NCBI GenBank assembly: GCA_022822865.1
Contig: JAJDYJ010000006.1
Location: 1 to 53,483 of the forward strand
DNA: 53,483 nucleotides
From: Pseudomonadales bacterium
GTDB lineage: Bacteria; Pseudomonadota; Gammaproteobacteria; Pseudomonadales; Pseudohongiellaceae
Reading direction: 5' to 3'
Of this stretch, positions 24,991-33,313 are shown piece after piece. The position numbers and the translations under genes are program-made. The notes beneath the pieces were generated by a model. It worked only from the letters and a program-made list of their open reading frames with translations. It was not told the DNA's origin and ran no database searches. Numbering within the stretch: the stretch's first letter is position 1; each line of letters begins with the position of its first letter.

Positions 24991-25326
24991 ATGAATATTG
25001 GAGCGAATACACCTGCCGCAATCGCCGAAGAACTTGGAGAACGGCTGAAGCGGGCCCGGCTGAACCGGGACATGACGCAGTCGGAAGTTGCCGAACGCGC
25101 GGGCGTTTCCAGGCTGGCGGTACTCAACGCCGAAAAAGGCGAAGCGCGGCTGAAGGTGCTGGTCGCGATCCTGTCCGCCCTCGATCTGGCCGGGCAACTG
25201 GACCTGTTCCTGCCGGGCCAGGACGTTTCTCCCATTCAACTCGCCCAACTCAAGGGGAAAGCGCGGCAAAGGGCCTCGGGCCAGCGCAAGACCGGGGCCC
25301 GGGATCAAGGACCGCCGGAATGGTAG
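24991..25326 (+). CDS. hipB: HipB-type antitoxin, XRE-family DNA-binding protein
   Basis: A 111-residue protein with a helix-turn-helix of the XRE/Cro type (ELGERLKRARLNRDMTQSEVAERAGVSRLAVLNAEKG), followed by a short helical segment and a basic, probably flexible tail. It should neutralise HipA and, with it, repress the operon at the two matched inverted repeats upstream. The stop overlaps the hipA start by seven bases, the usual toxin-antitoxin coupling. It is preceded by about 170 bases of unusually AT-rich DNA, unlike the surroundings. Confidence 0.88.
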   Translation: MNIGANTPAAIAEELGERLKRARLNRDMTQSEVAERAGVSRLAVLNAEKGEARLKVLVAILSALDLAGQLDLFLPGQDVSPIQLAQLKGKARQRASGQRKTGARDQGPPEW

Positions 25327-26636
25327 ACCAGGTCGTTGAAGTCAGCTATCGCGATGACCGGGTAGGAGCGGTCAGCTTCGATGCCGACACCGGCACCGGC
25401 GCATTCGAATATGCGCAATCGTTTATCGAAAGCGGCATCGAGCTTTCGCCGATAAGCATGCCGCTGGCGAATCGCGTTTACTCGTTTCCTGAATTGGGGC
25501 GGGAGACTTTCGAGGGGCTGCCGGGACTGCTCGCGGATTCTCTCCCGGATGATTTCGGCAATTCAATTCTCAATGAATGGGCGGCCCGTCAGGGCCGCGC
25601 GGCGGATGAAATCGGCCCACTCGAAAAGCTTCAGTACATCGGCAAAAGAGGCGTCGGCGCTCTCGAATTCGCGCCCGCTACCAGACTCAAGGGCTTGAAC
25701 GCTTCCCAGAATCTGGAATTGGATAAACTGGTCGAAATCGCCCAGGAAGTGCTCGACAGCCGCGCTGGTCTCAAGGTCGAATTGAGCGGCGGCGGACGGG
25801 AGGACCGCGACGCCATGGTGGCGCTGCTGTCCATCGGCACCAGCGCCGGCGGCGCCCGGCCCAAGGCGGTGGTCGCGTTCAACGACGACTTCACCAAGGT
25901 CAGGTCGGGACAAGTCGACGCGCCCGAAGGATTCACCCATTACCTGTTGAAATTCGACGGTGTGAGCGAAAACCGCCGGGGCCGGGAGTCTTTCAGCGAC
26001 CCGCTCGGATATGGCGCGATGGAATACGTGTATCACAAAATGGCCACGGCCTGCGGCATAACGATGATGCCGTGCGAATTGCTGATGGAAGGCGACCGGC
26101 GGCATTTCATCACCAAGCGTTTCGACCGCGGCGGCAACCGGAAAATCCACACACAGACGCTGAACGGCCTGGCCCACGTCGATTACAAGATGCCCGGGTC
26201 CTGGTCCTACGCCGAATTGTTCGGCGTCGCGAGAAGGCTCGGCCTGGCGGCGCCGGCGGCGGAACAACTGTTCCGGCGCATGGTCTTCAATATCGTCGCC
26301 AGAAACCACGACGACCACTCCAAAAATTTCTCGTTCCTGTTCCGCAACGGCAAGTGGGAACTCGCCCCCGCCTACGATCTCGCTTACAGCTACAAACCCG
26401 GCAGCCGCTGGACCAACAGCCATTGGATGATAATGGGCGGAAAACGCGATGGCTTCGAGCGCGAAGACTTCCATGCGATGGAAAAACTCAGCCCGCTGTT
26501 CACGCGGGCCAACGTCAATCGGATCATTGACGAAGTCGTCGCCCACGTGTCGCAATGGCGCAGCCTCGCTATCGAACACGAAGTGCCCGCCGCCCTCATC
26601 GAAACGGTCGAGTCGAATTTGCGCCTTGGAATATAA
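25320..26636 (+). CDS. hipA: HipA-type serine/threonine kinase toxin
   Basis: A 438-residue HipA-family kinase; E. coli HipA causes persistence by phosphorylating glutamyl-tRNA synthetase. Visible elements are the glycine-rich loop GTSAGGARPKAVVAF, the catalytic loop R328-N-H-D-D-H-S-K-N336, and the metal-binding LAPAYDLAYS. The N-terminal HipA_N-like domain (VSYRDDRVGAVSFD) is present. All catalytic elements appear intact. The target kinase substrate cannot be assigned, because HipA paralogs differ. The gene ends 38 bases from the 3' end of the tmRNA gene on the other strand. Confidence 0.9.
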   Translation: MVDQVVEVSYRDDRVGAVSFDADTGTGAFEYAQSFIESGIELSPISMPLANRVYSFPELGRETFEGLPGLLADSLPDDFGNSILNEWAARQGRAADEIGPLEKLQYIGKRGVGALEFAPATRLKGLNASQNLELDKLVEIAQEVLDSRAGLKVELSGGGREDRDAMVALLSIGTSAGGARPKAVVAFNDDFTKVRSGQVDAPEGFTHYLLKFDGVSENRRGRESFSDPLGYGAMEYVYHKMATACGITMMPCELLMEGDRRHFITKRFDRGGNRKIHTQTLNGLAHVDYKMPGSWSYAELFGVARRLGLAAPAAEQLFRRMVFNIVARNHDDHSKNFSFLFRNGKWELAPAYDLAYSYKPGSRWTNSHWMIMGGKRDGFEREDFHAMEKLSPLFTRANVNRIIDEVVAHVSQWRSLAIEHEVPAALIETVESNLRLGI

Positions 26637-26638
26637 GC

Positions 26639-26663
26639 CCTGCCGGCAGAGTGCCGGCAAGGC
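26639..26663. terminator. Hairpin between hipA and ssrA, possible bidirectional terminator
   Basis: CCCTGCCGGCA (26639-26649), a GAG loop and TGCCGGCAAGG (26653-26663) form an 11-bp stem with one mismatch. It lies between the convergent ends of hipA and the tmRNA gene. Neither flank has a strong T run, so termination is uncertain. Confidence 0.4.
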
Positions 26664-26674
26664 GGATTGGAGAT

Positions 26675-27034
26675 TGGTGGAGGCGGGGAGAGTTGAACTC
26701 CCGTCCGTCAGTTCGCGGCCTGAAGATCTACATGCTTAGCGTCGTCTATTGAGTTAGCCCTTGTGCTACCCGACGGGCAGGGCGAACAGGGCGAGCCTGG
26801 AGAGATTTAACGGCGCAACGCCAGGCGCGTCTTGCCGCGATCCCGTTCTATACGACGATTGCTAAACAACGGTTTACGGGCATCCCGTCGGCAATCGCTA
26901 GCCGCGATCAGGCGGCTAGAGCGTATTCTCTGTCGTTGGCAACTATTCAGTTGCAGTAATTGATTTACGAGAGTTACTACCCTCTCGGCATGCACCCCAG
27001 GTGTTGATACCGGCGTCGAATCCGAATCGCCCCC
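26675..27034 (-). ncRNA. ssrA: Transfer-messenger RNA (tmRNA)
   Basis: Read on the minus strand the gene starts GGGGGCGATTCGGATTCGAC, the typical tmRNA 5' acceptor and D-like region, and ends with the T-arm GGGAGTTCAACTCTCCC and CTCCACCA, giving a 360-nt one-piece tmRNA. The tag reading frame is at 26908-26940. With SmpB, encoded about 9.4 kb away on the same strand, it rescues stalled ribosomes and tags the nascent protein for proteolysis. TATCCT at 27053-27048 could be the -10 of a promoter whose transcript is trimmed at the 5' end by RNase P. Confidence 0.95.
26908..26940 (-). other. tmRNA tag-peptide reading frame (ANDREYALAA)
   Basis: Reading from the resume codon GCC at 26940, the frame is GCC AAC GAC AGA GAA TAC, then codons for Ala-Leu-Ala-Ala, then TGA. 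The tag is ANDREYALAA, one residue different from the ANDENYALAA of E. coli plus a swap at the next position, and keeps the YALAA end recognised by ClpXP. Confidence 0.93.
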
Positions 27035-27076
27035 GAGAAGACCAAACAGGATAGCACACTTAGGCCCGGAAAGCCC

Positions 27077-27727
27077 TTACTGGTCGTTGATTCTCGCTTT
27101 GTCCGATATGGACACGGCTTCCCTGGCCAGCTTGCTGACGCCTTCGAAATCGCCTTGCTGGATCAGGCTTGCAGGCGTCAGCCAGCTTCCGCCGCAAGCG
27201 AGAACGGCGGGTATCGCAAGGAAATCGGCAAGATTGGCCGGGGAAACGCCGCCGGTGGGAATGAAGCGCATCGTTCGAAACACGCTCGACAGCGCCTTCA
27301 ACGCGGGTACGCCGCCGGCCGTCGAGGCAGGGAAGAATTTGACCGTATCCAGGCCGAGGTTGTATGCGCGTTGCAATTCGGTCGCCGTGCAGACGCCGGG
27401 ATAGACGGGCGCCCCGGCGGACCGGGCCACGCTGACCACTTCTTCGTCGAGGCCCGGAGAAACGATGAACTTCGCTCCCGCGTCCAGGGCCGCTTCGGCT
27501 TGCGCGGCCGATAGCACCGTGCCTGCTCCCGCGACCGCGTCGGGCACTTCCCGCGCAACCGCGGCCAGGCACTCGAGCGCGGCATCGGTGCGGAACAGCA
27601 CTTCGATCATGGGTATGCCGCCGGCCACGAGGGCTCGCGATGTATGGACGGCCGTGTCCGCGCCGTCCGCCTGAACGAGGGCGATCAGCGGCGTCTGCTG
27701 GAGCAGGCGGTCGAATTCAGATTTCAT
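27077..27727 (-). CDS. eda: KDPG aldolase (2-keto-3-deoxy-6-phosphogluconate aldolase)
   Basis: A 216-residue class I aldolase splitting KDPG to pyruvate and glyceraldehyde-3-phosphate. The catalytic Glu is in MIEVLFRT, the Schiff-base Lys in LDTVKFFPA, and phosphate binding is in FIPTGGVSPAN. It is the last step of alginate and Entner-Doudoroff catabolism. The start overlaps the 3' end of the PL6 lyase gene by 11 bases, so it is coupled to the alginate operon; the kinase that makes its substrate is in the right arm at 40460. Confidence 0.93.
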   Translation of the reverse strand: MKSEFDRLLQQTPLIALVQADGADTAVHTSRALVAGGIPMIEVLFRTDAALECLAAVAREVPDAVAGAGTVLSAAQAEAALDAGAKFIVSPGLDEEVVSVARSAGAPVYPGVCTATELQRAYNLGLDTVKFFPASTAGGVPALKALSSVFRTMRFIPTGGVSPANLADFLAIPAVLACGGSWLTPASLIQQGDFEGVSKLAREAVSISDKARINDQ

Positions 27728-29903
27728 TCAGGAGCGGTTCCGGCGTCCCGTCGAATCGGTTGCGCGACATCACGGTAACCGGCTCGCCTACGATATGCGT
27801 CACTCGCACCGGCTGACTGCCCACAAACTCGTTATCGACGATATCCGTATCCTGCACCCCGTGCAGCCGCACCGACGCCTCCGACTTGTTGCGCGACCCG
27901 TTGCCCACGGAATCCAGTGACGAAGACCGCAATTCGAAATGTGGCCCAAACGTGCTTTCGTCAGTCCCGCCCCGATAGATATCGGCGATGGCGCCTTCTA
28001 TGTTCCGAAAGCTGCTGCCCGTGATCGAAACATATTCGCCGTTGTAGAGACCGAGGTCTTCGGTTTCCCTGTTCATCTCGAGAATGTGTCCGGTGACATC
28101 GGTAAAACTCGAGTCGGCGATTTCGATCCGGTCGGCGAACGTGTGCTTTGCAAGGGTGAAGAAATTGAAGGAGTGATTCGTGTTGAGATCTTCAACGGTG
28201 GTGTTCTCAACGACCAGCATGTAATTGTTCAGCATCGAATAGCGGCTTGTTCGAATGGCGGAATTTCCGGCCACGTCGGGCGCGGCCCTTCCGGAAATGG
28301 TCACGCCGTCCAGCTTAAGACTGCCGCCGTCGACAAGTTCGAACAAGGCGGTGCGCTCGAACTCGATGGTCACCGCTCCTTCAGTGGCCTGGACCGTCAG
28401 CGGGCGGTCCACGACGATGGTCTTCGTTACCAGATATTCGCCCGGCGCCATCGCTATCACGTCGCCGGCACTTGCGCCGGCGGCCGCATCCGTCAGGGAG
28501 TCCAGTCCGGGATCGATCCCGATCGTTTCGCCGGTGCCGAAGCGATTGTCCGCTCCGGGCTTGGGATACCACGATACGCCGGTGCTCGTCCGGTCAAGGA
28601 CTTGAAGGTCCCTGGACACGCCCACGTCGGCAAGCGCGTCGTCCACGGGATACAGCAGACCGTTGTCAGCCCTGCGAAGTTCAATCCCGGAATTGTCGAA
28701 GCCGTCGCTGAGCGGTGAATCTTCGACGCCGTTGAGCGCATTCGCGCGAAAATCGATGCCGCTGATGTTGTCATGCACGGTTATGATGTTGCGTCCGTCC
28801 TCATTGTGGATCAGGTTCGATCCGAACACGCTGTTGACGGGCGTCGCCGAGCGTTCCTCGTCGCTGCCCGCCGCCAGCTCGATATGGTCGCTGTCGATGA
28901 TCGAGTTGTGCACGATCATGGCGTTGTCGACCTGGAAGTAACGGTTCAGCGGCGAGTCCGGTACGCCGTTCATGACCACGAATGCGCCGCCGAAGCGATG
29001 GCCGGTCAGTCCCTCGAGATAATTGTTGCGTACGACCTGGTCGAAGTTGATGACACGAATGCCGCCGGTGTGATCCACGCCATTTCCCAGGAATACGTTG
29101 TTCTCCACCAGATTCCCGTTGCCGTGCCGGAATGTGAGCGTGCCGCGCGATTCGACGAAGAGGTTCCCCCGCAACGTGTTTCGCCCGGACTTGATCGAGA
29201 TGATTTCGAGTTCCCCGTCGCAACGGTCGAAGAAATTGTTCTCGACCACGGTGAACGAGTCGGTCAGGGAATACTGGCTGGTGCCTATCCGCAAGGTCTC
29301 GCCGCCGTTGGAGCCGAGAACCGGCCGGGGACCGAAGTAGTTGTGGTCGATGCGGTGATGGTTCTGCTGACTTTCCTCGCTGTCCAGCCGCACCGCCATC
29401 GTTACCCCGGCGTTGCTCTTGCCCACCAGATGATTGTGGTCGAAGCGGTTGTGCTTGCCGTACATCATGACCCAGAAGTCGGTCTCCTGGCGCTCCGGGT
29501 TGTTGAAGCGGTCGATCACCGTCTCGGTCACGCGCGAGTGATACGCCAGGTCGCCCCGGGTGCGCCGGAAAGAAATCACCGTGTTGGTGGGCGTGTAGCC
29601 GTCGCGGAATACCAGCCCGGAAACGACGAGATATTCTCCCGCCATGCGGAGGTTGGACTGTCCGGTAATGACGACTTCGCCCTTGGTCTCGGCCGTAAGC
29701 GTGATGGGATTGTCGGGCTCTCCCTTCCCGGTGAAGAGAATTTCGAAATCCCGCCATTCGCCGTTCGCCAGCACGATCGTGTCGCCGGGCTCCAGCGCAT
29801 CGACGGCATTCTCGTACTCTTCCTGGGTGCCGACCAGCAGCGTTTCGGCGAGTCCTGTCTGCCCGAGTATGAAAGTCAGCGCCGCAAGCGTGAATCGAGT
29901 CAT
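27717..29903 (-). CDS. PL6-family polysaccharide lyase (probable alginate lyase)
   Basis: A 728-residue exported lyase of the PL6/chondroitinase-B fold: a signal peptide (LAALTFILGQTGLA) and right-handed parallel beta-helix repeats with many Asn-ladder turns. Family landmarks are DNPITLTAET, HNRFDHNHLVGKSNAGVTM, the segment EIISIKSGRNTLRGN with the likely catalytic Lys near residue 235, and TLTFRHGNGN with the Arg. The length fits two-domain PL6 enzymes, whose second, shorter beta-helix starts near residue 450. The link to PL17, KDG kinase and KDPG aldolase makes alginate, or poly-mannuronate/guluronate mixtures, the likely substrate; a dermatan-type substrate is less likely. Confidence 0.88.
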   Translation of the reverse strand: MTRFTLAALTFILGQTGLAETLLVGTQEEYENAVDALEPGDTIVLANGEWRDFEILFTGKGEPDNPITLTAETKGEVVITGQSNLRMAGEYLVVSGLVFRDGYTPTNTVISFRRTRGDLAYHSRVTETVIDRFNNPERQETDFWVMMYGKHNRFDHNHLVGKSNAGVTMAVRLDSEESQQNHHRIDHNYFGPRPVLGSNGGETLRIGTSQYSLTDSFTVVENNFFDRCDGELEIISIKSGRNTLRGNLFVESRGTLTFRHGNGNLVENNVFLGNGVDHTGGIRVINFDQVVRNNYLEGLTGHRFGGAFVVMNGVPDSPLNRYFQVDNAMIVHNSIIDSDHIELAAGSDEERSATPVNSVFGSNLIHNEDGRNIITVHDNISGIDFRANALNGVEDSPLSDGFDNSGIELRRADNGLLYPVDDALADVGVSRDLQVLDRTSTGVSWYPKPGADNRFGTGETIGIDPGLDSLTDAAAGASAGDVIAMAPGEYLVTKTIVVDRPLTVQATEGAVTIEFERTALFELVDGGSLKLDGVTISGRAAPDVAGNSAIRTSRYSMLNNYMLVVENTTVEDLNTNHSFNFFTLAKHTFADRIEIADSSFTDVTGHILEMNRETEDLGLYNGEYVSITGSSFRNIEGAIADIYRGGTDESTFGPHFELRSSSLDSVGNGSRNKSEASVRLHGVQDTDIVDNEFVGSQPVRVTHIVGEPVTVMSRNRFDGTPEPLLNEI

Positions 29904-29924
29904 CGAAATCCCGTCCCGTGAAAC

Positions 29925-32900
29925 CTAGAACCTCGCCGTGACACCGGCGAACACCCGCGGGCCGTATTCCAGAATTTGCAGGAATTGGCCGTCCAAACCC
30001 CGGAAATCGATGCGGGGCTCGCTAAGCAGGTTGATGCCTTCGAGCGAAAGTTGAATCTCGTCGGTGATATCGTACCGCAAGCGAAGGTCGAGGGTGTTGT
30101 AGTCGTCCACGTATCGAATGCGTGCGGTGGTATCCCGGCCGTAGCCCTGGAAGTACTGGGACCGAGCCTTGTAAATCGCCTGTACGTTGAAGCTGTCGTT
30201 CTGCCAGTAAATCTGCGTTGCGCTGGTATGCCGCGAAAGCCCCCACATGCCGGCTGGCGGCAACAGGCCCAGCAGTTGGGTCATATTGCCGCTGGAGTTG
30301 AATGCGATTCCGTCCCCGCTGTGGCCGTCTTCGAATTCGAAGTCGGAATCCGCGTAGTTGTAGCTGAACTTGGCGCCGAAGCCGCTCAGGAACCCGGGCA
30401 GATAGTCGAAGGCGTGGGTGGCGGTGAATTCAAGCCCGTGCAGGTCGCTCGTGTCGTCGGAAACCTGCGTGGTTCTCACGGTGCCGCCGACCGTGTTGCC
30501 GTCGATCAGGAAGTCCTCCTGCTGGTAGACGTTTTCGAAAGCGCCCTGAAACCGCTTGAAGTAGACGCCGGCCGCCAGCATCGTGTCTTCGTTGGCGTAC
30601 CATTCCACGCCAACGTCCAGATTCCAGGACGGCAACGGCTCGAGTTTCGGGTTGCCCGGCGCGCCGATGCCTTGCACCGCTTCCGCCAGCGTGGCGTAAC
30701 CGGAGTCGGGATCGTCCGAGTCGTTGGTGTTGATCGAACGGCTGTTGCCATAGGAGTGCGGATCGGGACGCGACATGCCCTTGAACACTCCGGCCCGGAA
30801 CACCCAATCGGTATTGAGATCCATGATGAAGGTCATGCTGGGCAAGACTTCGGTATAGTCATTGGTCTGCAATACTCTTTCGTATTCCGCGCCCGATGCC
30901 GCCTCAACGTAAAACAAACCGTTTTCCTGCACGACGGTTAACGGACTGCGGTATCCGATCGACGTAACTTCCGTATCGACGATGCGCACGCCGAAGTTGC
31001 CGCGGACCGGCCTGCCGGACAATTCGGATTCGTAATTTGCCTGCACGTAGAGAGCCGTCGTGTCTTCGGTCAGGTCGACGCTGTTGGTCTGGATGCCGTT
31101 CTGGAAGCCGATCGCGGACCTGCCGCCATAGTTCGCGGTCAATTCGTCGAGCAAACAGCCGTGGTCGAATGTCGCCCATCCCGTGCCGGACCCGATGCCG
31201 CTGGCAACCGTAACGAGATCCTTGCCTCCTCTGGACTCCGACAGGAAACCGGGCTCCGGAAAACTCGATTGTCCGCAGTTGTTGGCGGCATTGAAGACCG
31301 CGGCGCGGGCTTCCGCGGTGTTGGAAGAACCGCCGGGGACGCCGTCGAAATCCTCGTCCTCGAACAGGCTGAAACCGTCGTCGTTGCGATTGCCGCCGAA
31401 GGTGCGATATTCAAGAGTGGAAGAACGTATGCCCGCCTGCACGTTGTTAACGAACCCCAGGGAGTCGGTGTCCCAGGACAGGTCCAGCCTGTAAGCGTCG
31501 ATCGTGTGCTCGCGAATCTGTTGCCTGGCGCGAATTCGCGCGCGGTCGCGGGCGGTGAAGTACGCGGGGTTGGTTATGTCGAAATCCAGCAGCGAATCGG
31601 GATCGCACGAACTGCTGCCGTCCGTGCAAAGAATCGTCGGCAACGCGAGTCCGTCCGTTCCGGACGCATTTACATCGAAATTGACCAGAAACTCTTCCCT
31701 GCTTGAAGTGCGGTCGGGGTCCGTGATCAAGACCTCGTTCGCCGCCATGCGAACCTCGACGTCCGTCTCGGTGCGCATGGTGTCGGCAAACGCCGCGTCG
31801 AATGCGATCTCCAGACTGTCCGTGGCTTGCCAGGCAATATTCAGACCGGCGCCTTCGTACTCCTCGAAGCGGGAAAAGTCCGTGGTATTGGAGCGGATAT
31901 CGGTATCCGTCGTGAAACTTTGCAGAAGTCCCGTGCGCGGGTTGGAAACGACATTTCTCAAGTTGTTCTGGGTCGCGCCGAACTGAAGATCCTGCCGCAA
32001 TTCCTTCTGGTCCCGCTCGGACTGCTGGAAATCCAGAAAGACATCCACATTTTCGTTAGGCTGCCATTGGAACGCGCCGAATATGGCCTCCCGGTCGTCG
32101 TCCGTCGTATTCCGCCGGAACGTGCGGTCGCGGGGGATGTAGGCATAAGGAATATCATCGACGCTGTTGTATGCCGGATTGGAATCGATGAGATCCTGAA
32201 GCTGGTCGTTGCTCAAATCGGGGTCGCTTCCGTTCTCGTCGCAGCGGCCGGACGTGTCTAGCGGCTGCGCCATGGAATCGAACGATTCCAGCACACAAGC
32301 CTCGAACCGCCCGCCTCCGGTGGTGTGCGTCGCTTCCGCCTCGGGATTCGAATCGTCGCGCTGTTGCGCGCCGATCGATATTCCGATCCTGCCGAGACCA
32401 TCGACCTCCCAGGAGTTGATGTAGCTGGCGGTGGCGCGGTAACCGTTGTCCTGCCCGGCGATGTTTCTGTCGTCGGGATGCTGCGAACCCTTGAGACTGA
32501 ATTGCGCGCGCTGTTCGCCGTATTCGATCGGCCGCCTGGTGGTTAGCTGAACCTGACCGCTGACGGCGCCTTCGATATAGCTTGCGGACTGGGTCTTATG
32601 CACGGAAACGCCATTGAACAACTCGGAAGGAAAGATGCTGAAGTTGACCGCGCGGTTGCCGCTGCCGTTGGTCGACTCGCGGCCGTTGACGACCGTGGCG
32701 CCGAGATAAGGACCCAATCCCCGGACGGCAACCTCGGTTGCGCCTCCGTTCTCGCGATGCGTCGCCGCGCCGGTAATCGTCTCCAGCGCCTCGCCGATCG
32801 ACAGGGCCGGCAGCGCGCCGATCTCGTCGGCGTTCAGTCCGTCGACGATTTCAGTTGAATTGCGCTTGAGCTGGATGGAATTCTGGATATCCCGCCGCAC

Positions 32901-33041
32901 GCCCGTGACGACGATCTGCTCGATGACGTCGGCGCTTTCGGCCTGCTGGGCAAGAGCCGCGGTAGCGGGCAGCAGCGTCGGCGCGCATAGCGCAAGCAGC
33001 AACGACGAACGCCGCAGAGTAAAAGTATTTGTAGTACGCAT
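29925..33041 (-). CDS. TonB-dependent receptor, alginate locus (1)
   Basis: A 1038-residue outer-membrane receptor. The signal peptide (SSLLLALCAPTLLPATAALAQ) is followed by a TonB-box-like region (DVIEQIVVTG), a plug with ALETITGAATHRENGGATEVAVRGLGPY, and a barrel ending in RVFAGVTARF. The long form with IVVTGVRRDIQNSIQLKRNSTEIVDG resembles the TonB receptors common in polysaccharide loci of Alteromonadales, Caulobacterales and Xanthomonadales. It presumably takes in oligoalginate made by the neighbouring PL6 enzyme. GAGG lies six bases before the ATG. Two GGTNNNACC palindromes lie 33 and 144 bases upstream. Confidence 0.9.
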   Translation of the reverse strand: MRTTNTFTLRRSSLLLALCAPTLLPATAALAQQAESADVIEQIVVTGVRRDIQNSIQLKRNSTEIVDGLNADEIGALPALSIGEALETITGAATHRENGGATEVAVRGLGPYLGATVVNGRESTNGSGNRAVNFSIFPSELFNGVSVHKTQSASYIEGAVSGQVQLTTRRPIEYGEQRAQFSLKGSQHPDDRNIAGQDNGYRATASYINSWEVDGLGRIGISIGAQQRDDSNPEAEATHTTGGGRFEACVLESFDSMAQPLDTSGRCDENGSDPDLSNDQLQDLIDSNPAYNSVDDIPYAYIPRDRTFRRNTTDDDREAIFGAFQWQPNENVDVFLDFQQSERDQKELRQDLQFGATQNNLRNVVSNPRTGLLQSFTTDTDIRSNTTDFSRFEEYEGAGLNIAWQATDSLEIAFDAAFADTMRTETDVEVRMAANEVLITDPDRTSSREEFLVNFDVNASGTDGLALPTILCTDGSSSCDPDSLLDFDITNPAYFTARDRARIRARQQIREHTIDAYRLDLSWDTDSLGFVNNVQAGIRSSTLEYRTFGGNRNDDGFSLFEDEDFDGVPGGSSNTAEARAAVFNAANNCGQSSFPEPGFLSESRGGKDLVTVASGIGSGTGWATFDHGCLLDELTANYGGRSAIGFQNGIQTNSVDLTEDTTALYVQANYESELSGRPVRGNFGVRIVDTEVTSIGYRSPLTVVQENGLFYVEAASGAEYERVLQTNDYTEVLPSMTFIMDLNTDWVFRAGVFKGMSRPDPHSYGNSRSINTNDSDDPDSGYATLAEAVQGIGAPGNPKLEPLPSWNLDVGVEWYANEDTMLAAGVYFKRFQGAFENVYQQEDFLIDGNTVGGTVRTTQVSDDTSDLHGLEFTATHAFDYLPGFLSGFGAKFSYNYADSDFEFEDGHSGDGIAFNSSGNMTQLLGLLPPAGMWGLSRHTSATQIYWQNDSFNVQAIYKARSQYFQGYGRDTTARIRYVDDYNTLDLRLRYDITDEIQLSLEGINLLSEPRIDFRGLDGQFLQILEYGPRVFAGVTARF

Positions 33042-33073
33042 GTCGGGCCTCTTGGGTGTTTGGTTATACAAAT

Positions 33074-33084
33074 CGGTAAAACCA
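33074..33084. promoter_or_regulatory. Candidate GntR/FCD operator before receptor 1 (proximal)
   Basis: CGGTAAAACCA lies 33 bases before the ATG of the receptor gene, within ATCGGTAAAACCAAT. The GGTNNNACC core matches the usual FCD-type GntR operator with one change in the outer base. The regulator at 45914 is the obvious candidate to bind it. Confidence 0.4.
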
Positions 33085-33184
33085 ATCTGCTGAAGCACGG
33101 CTGTGCTTCGGAATGCATCCATCTTTGACACTGCCACTAGTCAACATGAGAGTCAACCACTTGTCTTCGATTTGACTAAGATAT

Positions 33185-33195
33185 TGGTAAGACCA
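33185..33195. promoter_or_regulatory. Candidate GntR/FCD operator before receptor 1 (distal)
   Basis: TGGTAAGACCA is a full match to TGGTNNNACCA, within ATTGGTAAGACCATT. It lies 144 bases before the receptor ATG and 111 bases (about 10.5 helical turns) from the proximal site. Confidence 0.45.
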
Positions 33196-33235
33196 TTCGT
33201 GCTGGCCGGAGTCGATTCGGCTGCCCGTTTGACGC

Positions 33236-33265
33236 AAAAAAAGGCCCCGGCGAAACGCCAGGGCC
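33236..33265 (-). terminator. Rho-independent terminator of receptor 2 gene
   Basis: On the minus strand GGCCCTGGCG, a TTT loop and CGCCGGGGCC form a 10-bp stem with one mismatch, followed by seven T. It lies 48 bases after the stop of the receptor gene at 33314, so the two receptors are separately transcribed. Confidence 0.85.
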
Positions 33266-33313
33266 GAGGTTCTAACCGAGATGCCATCCTGATTGGCTTC
33301 CCGCCAGCAATTC

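Noticed and set aside
26690..26730. tRNA-like T-arm and CCA on the minus strand
   Set aside because: It is the 3' end of tmRNA; the 5' acceptor, tag frame and length all fit ssrA and no separate anticodon arm exists.
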